64,000 nt of DNA from Hyphomicrobiaceae bacterium (lineage in GTDB: Bacteria > Pseudomonadota > Alphaproteobacteria > Rhizobiales > Hyphomicrobiaceae). Below, one piece after another: positions 1 through 7,908 of this stretch (position 1 is the first letter of the stretch; each line of letters opens with the position of its first letter). Both the position numbers and the translations under genes were made by a program. The stretch lies in assembly GCA_023384095.1 (NCBI GenBank), contig JAHDXT010000002.1, positions 62,001-126,000 on the forward strand, read 5' to 3'. The notes under the pieces are model-generated. The model did no database searches. It had not been told where the DNA came from and was given only the letters and a program-made list of their open reading frames with translations.

Positions 1-160
1 TCTTCATCGAGCACGACATGGACATCGTGTTCAGGATCGCCCCGAGGATCTGCGTGCTGTGCTACGGCCGCCTGCTGGCGGAAGGCACGCCCGGCGAGAT
101 CCGTGACAACCCTGCCGTGATCGAGGCCTATCTCGGCGCCAGCCACGAGGAAGCCGCGGT

Positions 161-164
<4 letters not shown>
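1..164 (+). CDS. livG: Liv-type ABC importer ATPase LivG, C-terminal end only
   Basis: This is the last 53 codons of an ABC ATPase cut by the left edge of the window. The reading frame opens with FIEHDMDIV, the H-loop of LivG proteins (histidine in IEHDM), and continues into the [10 protein letters not shown] and IEAYLG segments that close this family. It ends in TGA at 162-164, overlapping the ATG of the following livF as ATGA, so the two are translationally coupled. LivG is one of the two cytoplasmic ATPases of branched-chain amino acid or amide importers. The Walker motifs lie outside the window, so their integrity cannot be judged. Confidence 0.93.
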
Positions 165-877
<713 letters not shown>

Positions 878-916
878 TCGGACCCGCGCGGCCGCGGCGC
901 AGTGTAGGAGGACGCC

Positions 917-2278
917 ATGACGACATTGGCCACCCGCATCGCACGGTTCACAGCCGGCCTGGATCCCGCCCGGCTGCCTCCCGAGGTCACCGAGAAGGCG
1001 AAGGTCTGTCTGCTCAATGCCTACGGCATGGGCCTCGACTGCCACGACACGCCCTATGCTCCGGTCGCGCGGGCGGCGGCGCTGGCGCTCGACGGCGAGG
1101 TTGCCGGCGGGGCCACGATGCTGGCCGACGGCCGCCGCACGACGATCGGCGGCGCGTGCCTCGCCAACTCCGCGCTGTTCCATGGCCGGGCGCAGGAGGA
1201 CAGCTCGGGCGCCGCGCACTTCGGTACCATCCTCATCCCGCTCCTGACGGCGATGCTCGAGCTTCGCCGCTATGCGCTCGCCGATCTCGTCCCGGCGCTG
1301 GTCGCCGGCTACGAGGCGGGCGGCCTTCTCGAGAAGGCCTACGCGAGCCAGACCACGCCGGCCGGCTTCCGCTCGACGGCGACCTACGGCGCTGTCGCCG
1401 CCGCCGCCTCGGCCGCCCGCCTGATGCGGCTCGATGTGGGGGCAACCGCCGCCGCGCTGTCGAATGCCGTGTCCTTCACCGGCGGCCTGCTGCAGTCGTT
1501 CGCCGACGGCACCGACGAATGGCGCTATCAGCCCGGCCTCGTCGCCCGCAATGGGCTCGCGGCAGCGGAGCTCGCCCGCGCGGGCTCGGTTTCCGCTCCC
1601 GACGCGTTCGAGGGCAAGTCAGGGTTTGTTCGCGCCTTTGCCCGCACCGGCTGCGATGTGGATCGGCTCGCGGCCGGGCTCGGGAAGGACTGGCTGATCC
1701 ACCGCGTGGCGTTCAAGCCGTTCCCCGTCTGCGCCTTCAACCAGACGCCGGTGACCGGCGCACTGGCGCTGCGCGAGGAGATCGGCGCAGCGGGCATCTC
1801 GTCTGTTCGCGTCCGCATGAACCCCTACGAATGCGGCTATGCGGGCATGGACGCGACCGGGCCATTCAGCACCATCTCCGGAACGCTGATGAGCATCCCG
1901 TTCTGCATCGCCGCGACGCTCATCTATGGCATCCCGGACATGAGCCGCATGACGACCTATGACGATCCCGCCGTGAACGGTCTCGTCGGGCGCATCGCGC
2001 TGGTACCCGATTCCAACGTGCCCGTGCTGAGCGCCATCATCGAGGTCGAGACCACGGACGGCCGCGGCCTCGTGCGTGACCAGCGCATGACGACGGAGGA
2101 CTACAACTACGACCGGGCCACAATCTCGCGGCTCGTCCGCCGGATCGGGGTCGAGCAAAGCGTGCCGCCGCAGGCCTTCGACCTCCTCGAGCGTTTCGTC
2201 GACCGCCTGCCCGCCGGCAGCCTCGACGACGTGCTGCGGAGCTTCCGCCTGCTCGAGCCCCGCCGCGCGGCAAGCTGA
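917..2278 (+). CDS. MmgE/PrpD family protein
   Basis: A 453-residue protein of the MmgE/PrpD family, the usual size, whose characterised members include 2-methylcitrate dehydratase, aconitate decarboxylase and iminodisuccinate epimerase. Family features are the early CLLNAYGMGL segment, the HGRAQEDSSG loop, the all-helical N-terminal domain, and the smaller lid domain (RVRMNPYECGY onward). A ribosome-binding site (GTAGGAGG) precedes the ATG. It is the last gene of the livG-livF run and ends convergently with the next Liv operon. The family alone does not fix the substrate; the context suggests dehydration, isomerisation or decarboxylation of an organic acid delivered by the transporter. Confidence 0.9.
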   Translation: MTTLATRIARFTAGLDPARLPPEVTEKAKVCLLNAYGMGLDCHDTPYAPVARAAALALDGEVAGGATMLADGRRTTIGGACLANSALFHGRAQEDSSGAAHFGTILIPLLTAMLELRRYALADLVPALVAGYEAGGLLEKAYASQTTPAGFRSTATYGAVAAAASAARLMRLDVGATAAALSNAVSFTGGLLQSFADGTDEWRYQPGLVARNGLAAAELARAGSVSAPDAFEGKSGFVRAFARTGCDVDRLAAGLGKDWLIHRVAFKPFPVCAFNQTPVTGALALREEIGAAGISSVRVRMNPYECGYAGMDATGPFSTISGTLMSIPFCIAATLIYGIPDMSRMTTYDDPAVNGLVGRIALVPDSNVPVLSAIIEVETTDGRGLVRDQRMTTEDYNYDRATISRLVRRIGVEQSVPPQAFDLLERFVDRLPAGSLDDVLRSFRLLEPRRAAS

Positions 2279-2322
2279 CACCCGCTCCGATCGGGGGTCG
2301 ATCCGTTGCGGTCAGCCGGCCG

Positions 2323-3021
2323 TCACAGATAGAGCTGCCTGACGGTTTCGTCGTGCAGCAGCTCGCGGCAGGGGCCGTTCGCACAGATGCGCCCGCGCAC
2401 CAGCAGATAGCCGCGGTCGGCGATCGACAGCGCGGTCTGAGCGTTCTGCTCGATCAGCAATACCGTCGTGCCGCCGTCGCGGATGCCCGCGACGATCTCG
2501 AAGTACTCGTCGATCAGCTTGGGCGACAGCCCCAGAGAGGGCTCGTCCATGATCACGAGCGACGGCTTGCCGATCAGCGCCCGCGCCAGCGCGACCATTG
2601 CCTGCTCGCCTCCCGAGAGGGTTCCGGCGACCTGATCCAGCCGGCCCCTGATGGGAGCGAACAGCTCGCCCATCGCCTCCAGGCGACTGCCGAAGTCCTC
2701 CGGGCAGCGCGACGCGTCGAAGCCGAGGCGGAGGTTCTCGCGCACCGTCAGTTGCGGAAACAGCCGTCGCCCCTCGGGCACGAATCCGATGCCGAGGGCG
2801 GCCAGGTCCTCGGGGCCCGTCTGCGAGAGGTCGCGCCCGGCGATCCGCACCGAGCCGGAATCGATCGGCAGCAGTCCGCAGATCGCCCGGAACGTCGTCG
2901 ACTTGCCCGCCCCGTTGGGCCCGAGGAGGCACACCATCTCCCCCTTGTCGACACGCAGCGAGACCTCGCGCAGCATCGGCACCTGGCCGTAACTGGTGGA
3001 CACGGATTGCAGCTCAAGCAT
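2323..3021 (-). CDS. livF: Liv-type ABC importer ATPase LivF
   Basis: A 232-residue LivF-type ATPase. Walker A (GPNGAGKST, residues 34-42), signature LSGGEQ (135-140) and Walker B IMDEP (157-161) are canonical; the H-loop position is glutamine (IEQN). It is the last gene of a minus-strand run coding for a molybdenum hydroxylase followed by binding protein, two permeases and LivG. Its start overlaps the end of livG by eight bases (ATGCTTGA), so the two ATPases are translationally coupled and probably heterodimerise. No clear terminator separates it from the convergent PrpD-type gene 44 bases away. Confidence 0.95.
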   Translation of the reverse strand: MLELQSVSTSYGQVPMLREVSLRVDKGEMVCLLGPNGAGKSTTFRAICGLLPIDSGSVRIAGRDLSQTGPEDLAALGIGFVPEGRRLFPQLTVRENLRLGFDASRCPEDFGSRLEAMGELFAPIRGRLDQVAGTLSGGEQAMVALARALIGKPSLVIMDEPSLGLSPKLIDEYFEIVAGIRDGGTTVLLIEQNAQTALSIADRGYLLVRGRICANGPCRELLHDETVRQLYL

Positions 3022-3802
3022 GTGCAGCCTTCTGGCCGAGGTATGCCTCCTGAACGCGCGGCATCACGCGAATGTCGGCGTAGCAGCCCTCCGCGATTTT
3101 CCGCCCGTAGTCGAGCACCATGACGCGCTCGGGGATCGCGCCGACGAGCCGCATGTCGTGCTCGATGATCACGAATGAAAGCCCTGGGCGCTGGGCCATG
3201 ATCCTGCGGATATCGGCAATGAGCCGATCCGTGTCGCGGTCGTCCATCCCCGAGGACGGTTCGTCGAGCATGACCATCTTCGGGTCGGAGGCCAGCGCGC
3301 GGGCGATCTCCAGCCGGCGTCGATCGGCCTGTGGCAGGGCGCCCGCCAGCGTATTGCGGCGCTCGTAGAGATCCTCGGAGAGGGAGCGGATCAGCTCGCC
3401 GGCGCGTCTTGCCGCAGTGTTGAGCTCGCGCCGCGCCGCCCTGGGCTGCAGCAGCGCCGTGAGGACTCCGGTCCGCGTTCGCGAGTGCATGCCGATCACG
3501 ACGTTGTCGACCAGCGTCAGGTCGTTGAACAGGCGGCTCGTCTGGAACGTACGCACCACACCCGCAGCAGCGATGCGGTGTGCCGGCAGCCAGGTTATGT
3601 CCTGGCCCTCGAGACGGACGCTGCCCCTCTGCGGGCGGTAGATGCCCGAAATCAGGTTGAACAGTGTCGACTTTCCGGCTCCGTTGGGTCCTATGATGCA
3701 CAGGATCTCCGAATGCCCCAGCGTGAGGTCGACGCCGTCGAGCGCGACCAGTCCGCCGAAGCGGAGCGTCAGGTCCCGAGCTTCCAGTAGCGGCGGGCGC
3801 AT
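3014..3802 (-). CDS. livG: Liv-type ABC importer ATPase LivG, variant signature motif
   Basis: A 262-residue LivG-type ATPase. Walker A (GPNGAGKST, residues 38-46), Walker B MVMLDEP (176-182) and the H-loop IEHDM are canonical. The ABC signature is not: where most LivG have LSYGQQ or LPHGDQ this protein reads LPQADR (156-161), so the glycine that contacts the ATP gamma-phosphate is alanine. The region after it (RRLEIARAL) is normal. The ATG overlaps the stop of livM as TGATG. It may be a natural LivG subfamily variant, but it predicts that one of the two ATP sites formed with LivF is weaker. Confidence 0.94.
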   Translation of the reverse strand: MRPPLLEARDLTLRFGGLVALDGVDLTLGHSEILCIIGPNGAGKSTLFNLISGIYRPQRGSVRLEGQDITWLPAHRIAAAGVVRTFQTSRLFNDLTLVDNVVIGMHSRTRTGVLTALLQPRAARRELNTAARRAGELIRSLSEDLYERRNTLAGALPQADRRRLEIARALASDPKMVMLDEPSSGMDDRDTDRLIADIRRIMAQRPGLSFVIIEHDMRLVGAIPERVMVLDYGRKIAEGCYADIRVMPRVQEAYLGQKAAHA

Positions 3803-4995
3803 CAGTGGTCTCCGTAGTTCCGCGGCCGCTGCGGGAACAGTCCCTGCGGCCGGAGGAGCAGGAACAGGATCACTACGACGCCGACGAAGAGCAGCCGGTA
3901 GTCGTCGAATATCCGCAGCTTCTCGGGTAGCAGGATGAGCAGGAAGGCACCGGCGATCACGCCGAACGTGTTGTCCATGCCGCCGACGATGACCATCGTC
4001 ATGATCGTCACCGAGACGAGAAACGTGAAGTTGTCGGGTGCGATATAGCTCACATAGAAGGCATAGATCGAACCGGCGAAGGCGGCGAGGAAGGCGTCGA
4101 CGCCAAAGGCGAGCATCTTGTACCAGACGACATTGATGCCCTGGCAGCGCGCCGCCAATTCATCCGAGCGCAGTGCGTTCCAGGCGAGACCCACCCGACT
4201 GTGGTGCAGCAGCCTGGCGCAGACGATGCTGAGCGCCACGAGCGCTGCGGCGAGATAGTAGAAGTTGGCCTGGCTGGGCAGCCTGAAGCCGAGGAGAATG
4301 ATCGGGCTGTTGAACGAATGCCCCAGGATCGAAGGCGCGGGAATGCCCGCGAGCCCGTTCGGGCCGCCCGTCCAGGTGAAGTTGTTCAAGAGCTGGTGAA
4401 TTACGATCCCGAAGGCGATGGTGACCAGGGCCAGATAGGTGTCGCGCGTACGCATTGCCGGGAATCCCAGCGCGAAACCAAAGACCGTCGCCACCACCGC
4501 CGCAACCGGCAGCGTGAGCCATACTGAAATGCCGAAGTGAATTGCCAGCAACGCGGACGAGTAGGCCCCGATGCCGTACGAGGCGGCGGTGGCGAAGTTC
4601 GGGATGTTGGCGCTGCCGAGCTGGAAGTTGAGCGCGAGCGCCAGCACCGCGTAGAGCTGCGCCGTGATCAAGAGGTGCAGGGCGTAGCTGCTGCCCTGCA
4701 TGAGAAAAGGGTAGATGAGCACGATCCCGCAGCCGAGCAGCAGCGCAAAGAGCCGCATTTCGCGGAACGCGACCGCAATGTGCTCCTCGAGTCGCGGGCG
4801 GATCTGGAGCGCCGCGAACGCGGCGCCGAATACGGCCAGCAGTCCGACAACGACCCAGGTCGCATCCGACAGCAGGAAGGTTCGCAACAGCGCGGCGCCG
4901 CCGATCTCCAGCCCGGCCACGATCGCCACCGACTGTACGACACCGCCGGTCTGCCGGCGCGCCATCGGTCCGGCGGTGATGTCGACCCCATGCAT
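3802..4995 (-). CDS. livM: Liv-type ABC importer permease LivM, with N-terminal extension
   Basis: A 397-residue inner-membrane permease of the LivM family. The conserved core begins near residue 90 and contains LNFQLG, the SYGIGAYSSA loop and the GGMDNTFGVIAGAF segment; the C-terminal RPQGLFPQRPRNYG is typical. About 85 residues precede the usual start and hold two additional predicted membrane helices, so the protein is longer than most LivM. It lies four bases after livH and overlaps livG (TGATG). It would form the translocation path with LivH. Confidence 0.93.
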   Translation of the reverse strand: MHGVDITAGPMARRQTGGVVQSVAIVAGLEIGGAALLRTFLLSDATWVVVGLLAVFGAAFAALQIRPRLEEHIAVAFREMRLFALLLGCGIVLIYPFLMQGSSYALHLLITAQLYAVLALALNFQLGSANIPNFATAASYGIGAYSSALLAIHFGISVWLTLPVAAVVATVFGFALGFPAMRTRDTYLALVTIAFGIVIHQLLNNFTWTGGPNGLAGIPAPSILGHSFNSPIILLGFRLPSQANFYYLAAALVALSIVCARLLHHSRVGLAWNALRSDELAARCQGINVVWYKMLAFGVDAFLAAFAGSIYAFYVSYIAPDNFTFLVSVTIMTMVIVGGMDNTFGVIAGAFLLILLPEKLRIFDDYRLLFVGVVVILFLLLRPQGLFPQRPRNYGDH

Positions 4996-4999
4996 CGGC

Positions 5000-5917
5000 C
5001 TAGACCTTCTCGAAGACCGGCTTGCCGAACAGGCCCGACGGCCGCAGGACGAGCACGAGGATCACCAGCAGGAAGGCGAAGACCAGACGGTAGGCCGCAC
5101 CATCGGCGAGCGTGGCCTGCGCCAGCGTGTCGATCCCGGCCAGCACGAGGCTGCCGATGATCGCGCCGTGCATCGACCCGAGGCCGCCGATCACCGCTGC
5201 GGAAAACCCGATCAGGCCGAGCTGGATGCCGAAGTCGAAACGAACTAGACCCGCGCTGCTCGCGTAAAAGATGCCGCCGATCGCTCCCACCGCCGAAGCG
5301 ATGAAGAACGTCGCGGCGAAAATCCGATTGGGATGGATGCCCATCAGACGCGCGATGTCGCGATCCTGAGCGACAGCGCGGATGCGCATGCCTAATGGCG
5401 TCCGGTGCATGATCACATAGAGACCCGCCACCATCAGCACCGAGACCGCGAACATGAAGAGGGTGGATATCGGGACGCTCAGGCCCTCGATCTCGAATTG
5501 GGCACTCATCAGCTCCGGGAATGGCTGGGGGTTGCTTCCCTGCGGATAGAGCATACGGATCAGCTCGCGGATCACGGCGCCGAGCGCCACGGTGGCGACG
5601 AGCGCCATCATCGCCGGTGCTGTGCGGAAGCGGCGGATCACGAGCCAGTCCAGGGCGACACCGAGGCAGCCGGTCGCGAAAATAGCGACAGCGGCAGCGA
5701 GGATCAGTGCCGACGCCCACGTGTGCGGCAGGATTTCGACCAGCAGGTACTGCATCACCGCCAGCGCCACGAACGGGCCGACGATTGAAACGTCGCCATG
5801 AGAGAAATGGATCACATTCAAGACGCCGAACAGCAGACTGAACCCCAGTGCCACCAGCGCAAGGATGCTTCCCTGCACGAGCCAGTTCAGCAGGTGCTGG
5901 GCAAGCAGCATGTCCAT
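5000..5917 (-). CDS. livH: Liv-type ABC importer permease LivH
   Basis: Membrane permease of the LivH family, 305 residues from the chosen start. The reading frame is open further upstream, but the ATG at 5917 (MDMLLAQHLL) is preceded by AAGGAG at proper spacing and begins directly with the first membrane helix. Family segments include GVLNVIHFSHGD near the N terminus, GIHPNRIFAATF before the permease loop, GGLGSMHGAIIGS and the C-terminal RPSGLFGKP. It is separated from the upstream binding-protein gene by 106 bases containing a strong hairpin, and is followed after four bases by livM. Confidence 0.94.
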   Translation of the reverse strand: MDMLLAQHLLNWLVQGSILALVALGFSLLFGVLNVIHFSHGDVSIVGPFVALAVMQYLLVEILPHTWASALILAAAVAIFATGCLGVALDWLVIRRFRTAPAMMALVATVALGAVIRELIRMLYPQGSNPQPFPELMSAQFEIEGLSVPISTLFMFAVSVLMVAGLYVIMHRTPLGMRIRAVAQDRDIARLMGIHPNRIFAATFFIASAVGAIGGIFYASSAGLVRFDFGIQLGLIGFSAAVIGGLGSMHGAIIGSLVLAGIDTLAQATLADGAAYRLVFAFLLVILVLVLRPSGLFGKPVFEKV

Positions 5918-5959
5918 GCAACGCTCCTTCGTTCTGGCTTCTGGCGACTCCGGCCGGTC

Positions 5960-5993
5960 GGGAAGCGCCCCGCTTCGCAACGGGGTGCTTCCC
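5960..5993 (-). promoter_or_regulatory. Intercistronic hairpin between the binding-protein gene and livH
   Basis: A 13-bp stem (GGGAAGC, one G-T wobble, CCCCG) encloses an 8-base loop. It sits between the stop of the solute-binding protein gene (6024) and the livH start (5917). No T-run follows on the transcribed strand, so it is not a classical intrinsic terminator. Such elements after binding-protein genes commonly stabilise the upstream mRNA segment or lower permease expression; that role is inferred. Confidence 0.75.
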
Positions 5994-6023
5994 GCGTCCC
6001 TATCGGAACGGACAGGCTGAGGG

Positions 6024-7166
6024 TCAGTCCTCTTTGGCCACCCATTTGCCGTCGCGAACGACCTTGATCTCGACCTTGACAGGGATCTTGGTCTGTCCGT
6101 TCGCGTCGAATGTGGTGGTGCCGAGCACGCCGTCGTACTTGATGGCGCGAATATGCTTCGCCAGCGCTGCCTTGTCCTTGATGCCGACTTCCTTTATCGC
6201 CGCCAGCAGTATGTTCGCGGCGTCAAAGGCGTACTTCGTGTAGGGGCTCGTCGGCTCGGCGAAGCCGCGCGCCTTGTAGTCGGCGTAGAGCTTGTCGATC
6301 TTGGGGTTCGACTGCGAGGCGGGATAGCTGACCATGGCCCCTTCCGCGGCAGCCCCTGCGATCGAGATGAAGCCCGGATCGTAGAAGCCGGATATCCCGA
6401 GCATCGGCATATCGAGCCCAAGCTCGGCCTGCTGCTTGCGCAAGATGCCCGCCTCGGCAATGACACCGCCGAAGTAGATCGCCTGGGCATCGGTGCCCTT
6501 GATCTTGGTCAGTACGGCGCGGAAATCCGTCGTTCCCACAGGGAGCAGATTCGTCGACACCGTCGTGCCGCCATGGTCGGCGAAGAAGTCCGCGAACGCT
6601 TTGGCGTTGCCCGTGCCATAGTCGCTCGTGTCGGAAACGATGGCGATCTTCTTAAGGCCGAGCTTTTTGGCCGTCCACTCTGCAAGCGGCTGGTTCTCGG
6701 CCAGCAGCGTCGGGGTCACGCGCGTGACGACCGGCAGGTTCTGCTCGGTTATCTTCGGGCTGATCGCCCCCCAGACGATGAATGGCATCTCCGAGCGATT
6801 GAAGACGGGGATCGTGGCAAGCGCAACCGGACTGTTCCAGTGGCCCGTGGCCGAGACCACAGTCGGATCGTTGACGAGCTTCATCGCAGCGCCGACCCCG
6901 GTCTGCGGATCGGAAGCATCGTCGAGCGTCACCGCCTCGACGCGATAGGGGTAGTCGGCGCGGGCGTTGGCCTGCTCCACGGCAAGGAGAAAGCCGTTGC
7001 GTGCGCCGAGGCCCTGCTGGGCGTTGCCGCCGCTGACCGGGCCGATGAAGCCGAGCTTGATCGTGGGCTTGTTCTGGGCCGGCGCAGGGAAAGAGGCCGC
7101 GACAGCCACAGCCGCCAGGGTCGTGATGCCGAGTAGCGCCCGGCGCGACATTTCATAGTGTTTCAT
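6024..7166 (-). CDS. Liv-type ABC importer substrate-binding protein with Tat-like signal
   Basis: A periplasmic binding protein of the type I Leu/Ile/Val-binding family, 380 residues from the ATG at 7166, which has a good ribosome-binding site (GGAGGAG). The N terminus carries a twin-arginine-like motif (SRRALLG) before a hydrophobic stretch ending near APAQ, suggesting Tat export. The mature protein begins with IKLGFIGPVSGG, and family segments include VSATGHWNSPVALA and KIAIVSDTSDYGTG. It lies downstream of the molybdenum hydroxylase genes and upstream of livH, so it should define the substrate of this importer. Substrate cannot be deduced from sequence alone. Confidence 0.93.
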   Translation of the reverse strand: MKHYEMSRRALLGITTLAAVAVAASFPAPAQNKPTIKLGFIGPVSGGNAQQGLGARNGFLLAVEQANARADYPYRVEAVTLDDASDPQTGVGAAMKLVNDPTVVSATGHWNSPVALATIPVFNRSEMPFIVWGAISPKITEQNLPVVTRVTPTLLAENQPLAEWTAKKLGLKKIAIVSDTSDYGTGNAKAFADFFADHGGTTVSTNLLPVGTTDFRAVLTKIKGTDAQAIYFGGVIAEAGILRKQQAELGLDMPMLGISGFYDPGFISIAGAAAEGAMVSYPASQSNPKIDKLYADYKARGFAEPTSPYTKYAFDAANILLAAIKEVGIKDKAALAKHIRAIKYDGVLGTTTFDANGQTKIPVKVEIKVVRDGKWVAKED

Positions 7167-7285
7167 CTTGCTCCTCCGTTTTGACTCCCTTGGGTACTCT
7201 CGTCCATGCGGGGCGGGCTCCTTTCGAATGATGCCCAAGTCATCGCGAAATTGCCCCACAAAACTTCTTGCCGATGCCCCGTCGG

Positions 7286-7855
7286 CTATCCGGCGAACCA
7301 CCAGCCGATCGCTGCGACGGCCAAAATCGCCGCCACCACCCAGACGAGACTTGCGTTCGTCGACGAAGGAGCGGCGGCGGTCGCCGCTGGCTGCTCCGGC
7401 GTCGGCTTGCCGCTCCCTGCGCTCAGCTCCTCGGTCAGGCAGCGAAAGAACTGCTCCGACAGCTTCCGAGCGGTGCCCTGGATGAGCCGCGAGCCGACCT
7501 GTGCCAGCTTGCCGCCGATATTGACCTCCGCGCGGTATGACAGCCGGGTGCCCTCGCCGTCGTCCTCGAGATCGACCTTGGCCTTGCCGCGAGCGAAACC
7601 GGCGGCGCCGCCCTTGCCCTCGCCGACGATCGTGTAGCCGCGGTCGGGATCGATGTCGGTCAGCCCGATCTTCGCATGGAACGTTGCATTCACGGGTCCG
7701 ACGGCGGCCTTGATGCTCGACGCGAATTCCGTATCGGAGTGCTTTTCCAGGGACTGGCAGCCCGGGATGCAGACCCTCAGCATCTCGGGATCGTTGAGCG
7801 CCCGCCATACCGTTCGGCGGTCGATCGGAATGAGCCATTCGCCTTCGAGAATCAT
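7286..7855 (-). CDS. CoxG-like SRPBCC-domain membrane-anchored protein
   Basis: A 189-residue protein with an SRPBCC (CoxG) domain in its first 150 residues: EGEWLIPIDRRTVWRALNDP at the N terminus and LSYRAEVNIGGKLAQVG in the middle. A low-complexity linker rich in Ala, Pro and Thr leads to a single C-terminal hydrophobic helix (about residues 168-187), which would tether it to the inner membrane. In CO dehydrogenase clusters CoxG anchors the Mo-flavoenzyme to the membrane. Here it follows the large-subunit gene of a CoxL-family enzyme by 53 bases, consistent with that role. Confidence 0.9.
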   Translation of the reverse strand: MILEGEWLIPIDRRTVWRALNDPEMLRVCIPGCQSLEKHSDTEFASSIKAAVGPVNATFHAKIGLTDIDPDRGYTIVGEGKGGAAGFARGKAKVDLEDDGEGTRLSYRAEVNIGGKLAQVGSRLIQGTARKLSEQFFRCLTEELSAGSGKPTPEQPAATAAAPSSTNASLVWVVAAILAVAAIGWWFAG

Positions 7856-7908
7856 CGCCTGTCTGGCTCCCTACCCAGCCGGCATCGTCGGGTGCTGCTG
7901 GTGCGTCG

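Noticed and set aside
2279-2322. Possible bidirectional terminator between convergent genes
   Set aside because: Only short palindromes (CCGATCGG) and no T-run; not strong enough to call.
7167-7838. Upstream extension of the binding-protein frame at 6024
   Set aside because: It runs antisense-free into the CoxG gene in another frame and lacks any family signal; the signal peptide begins at 7166.
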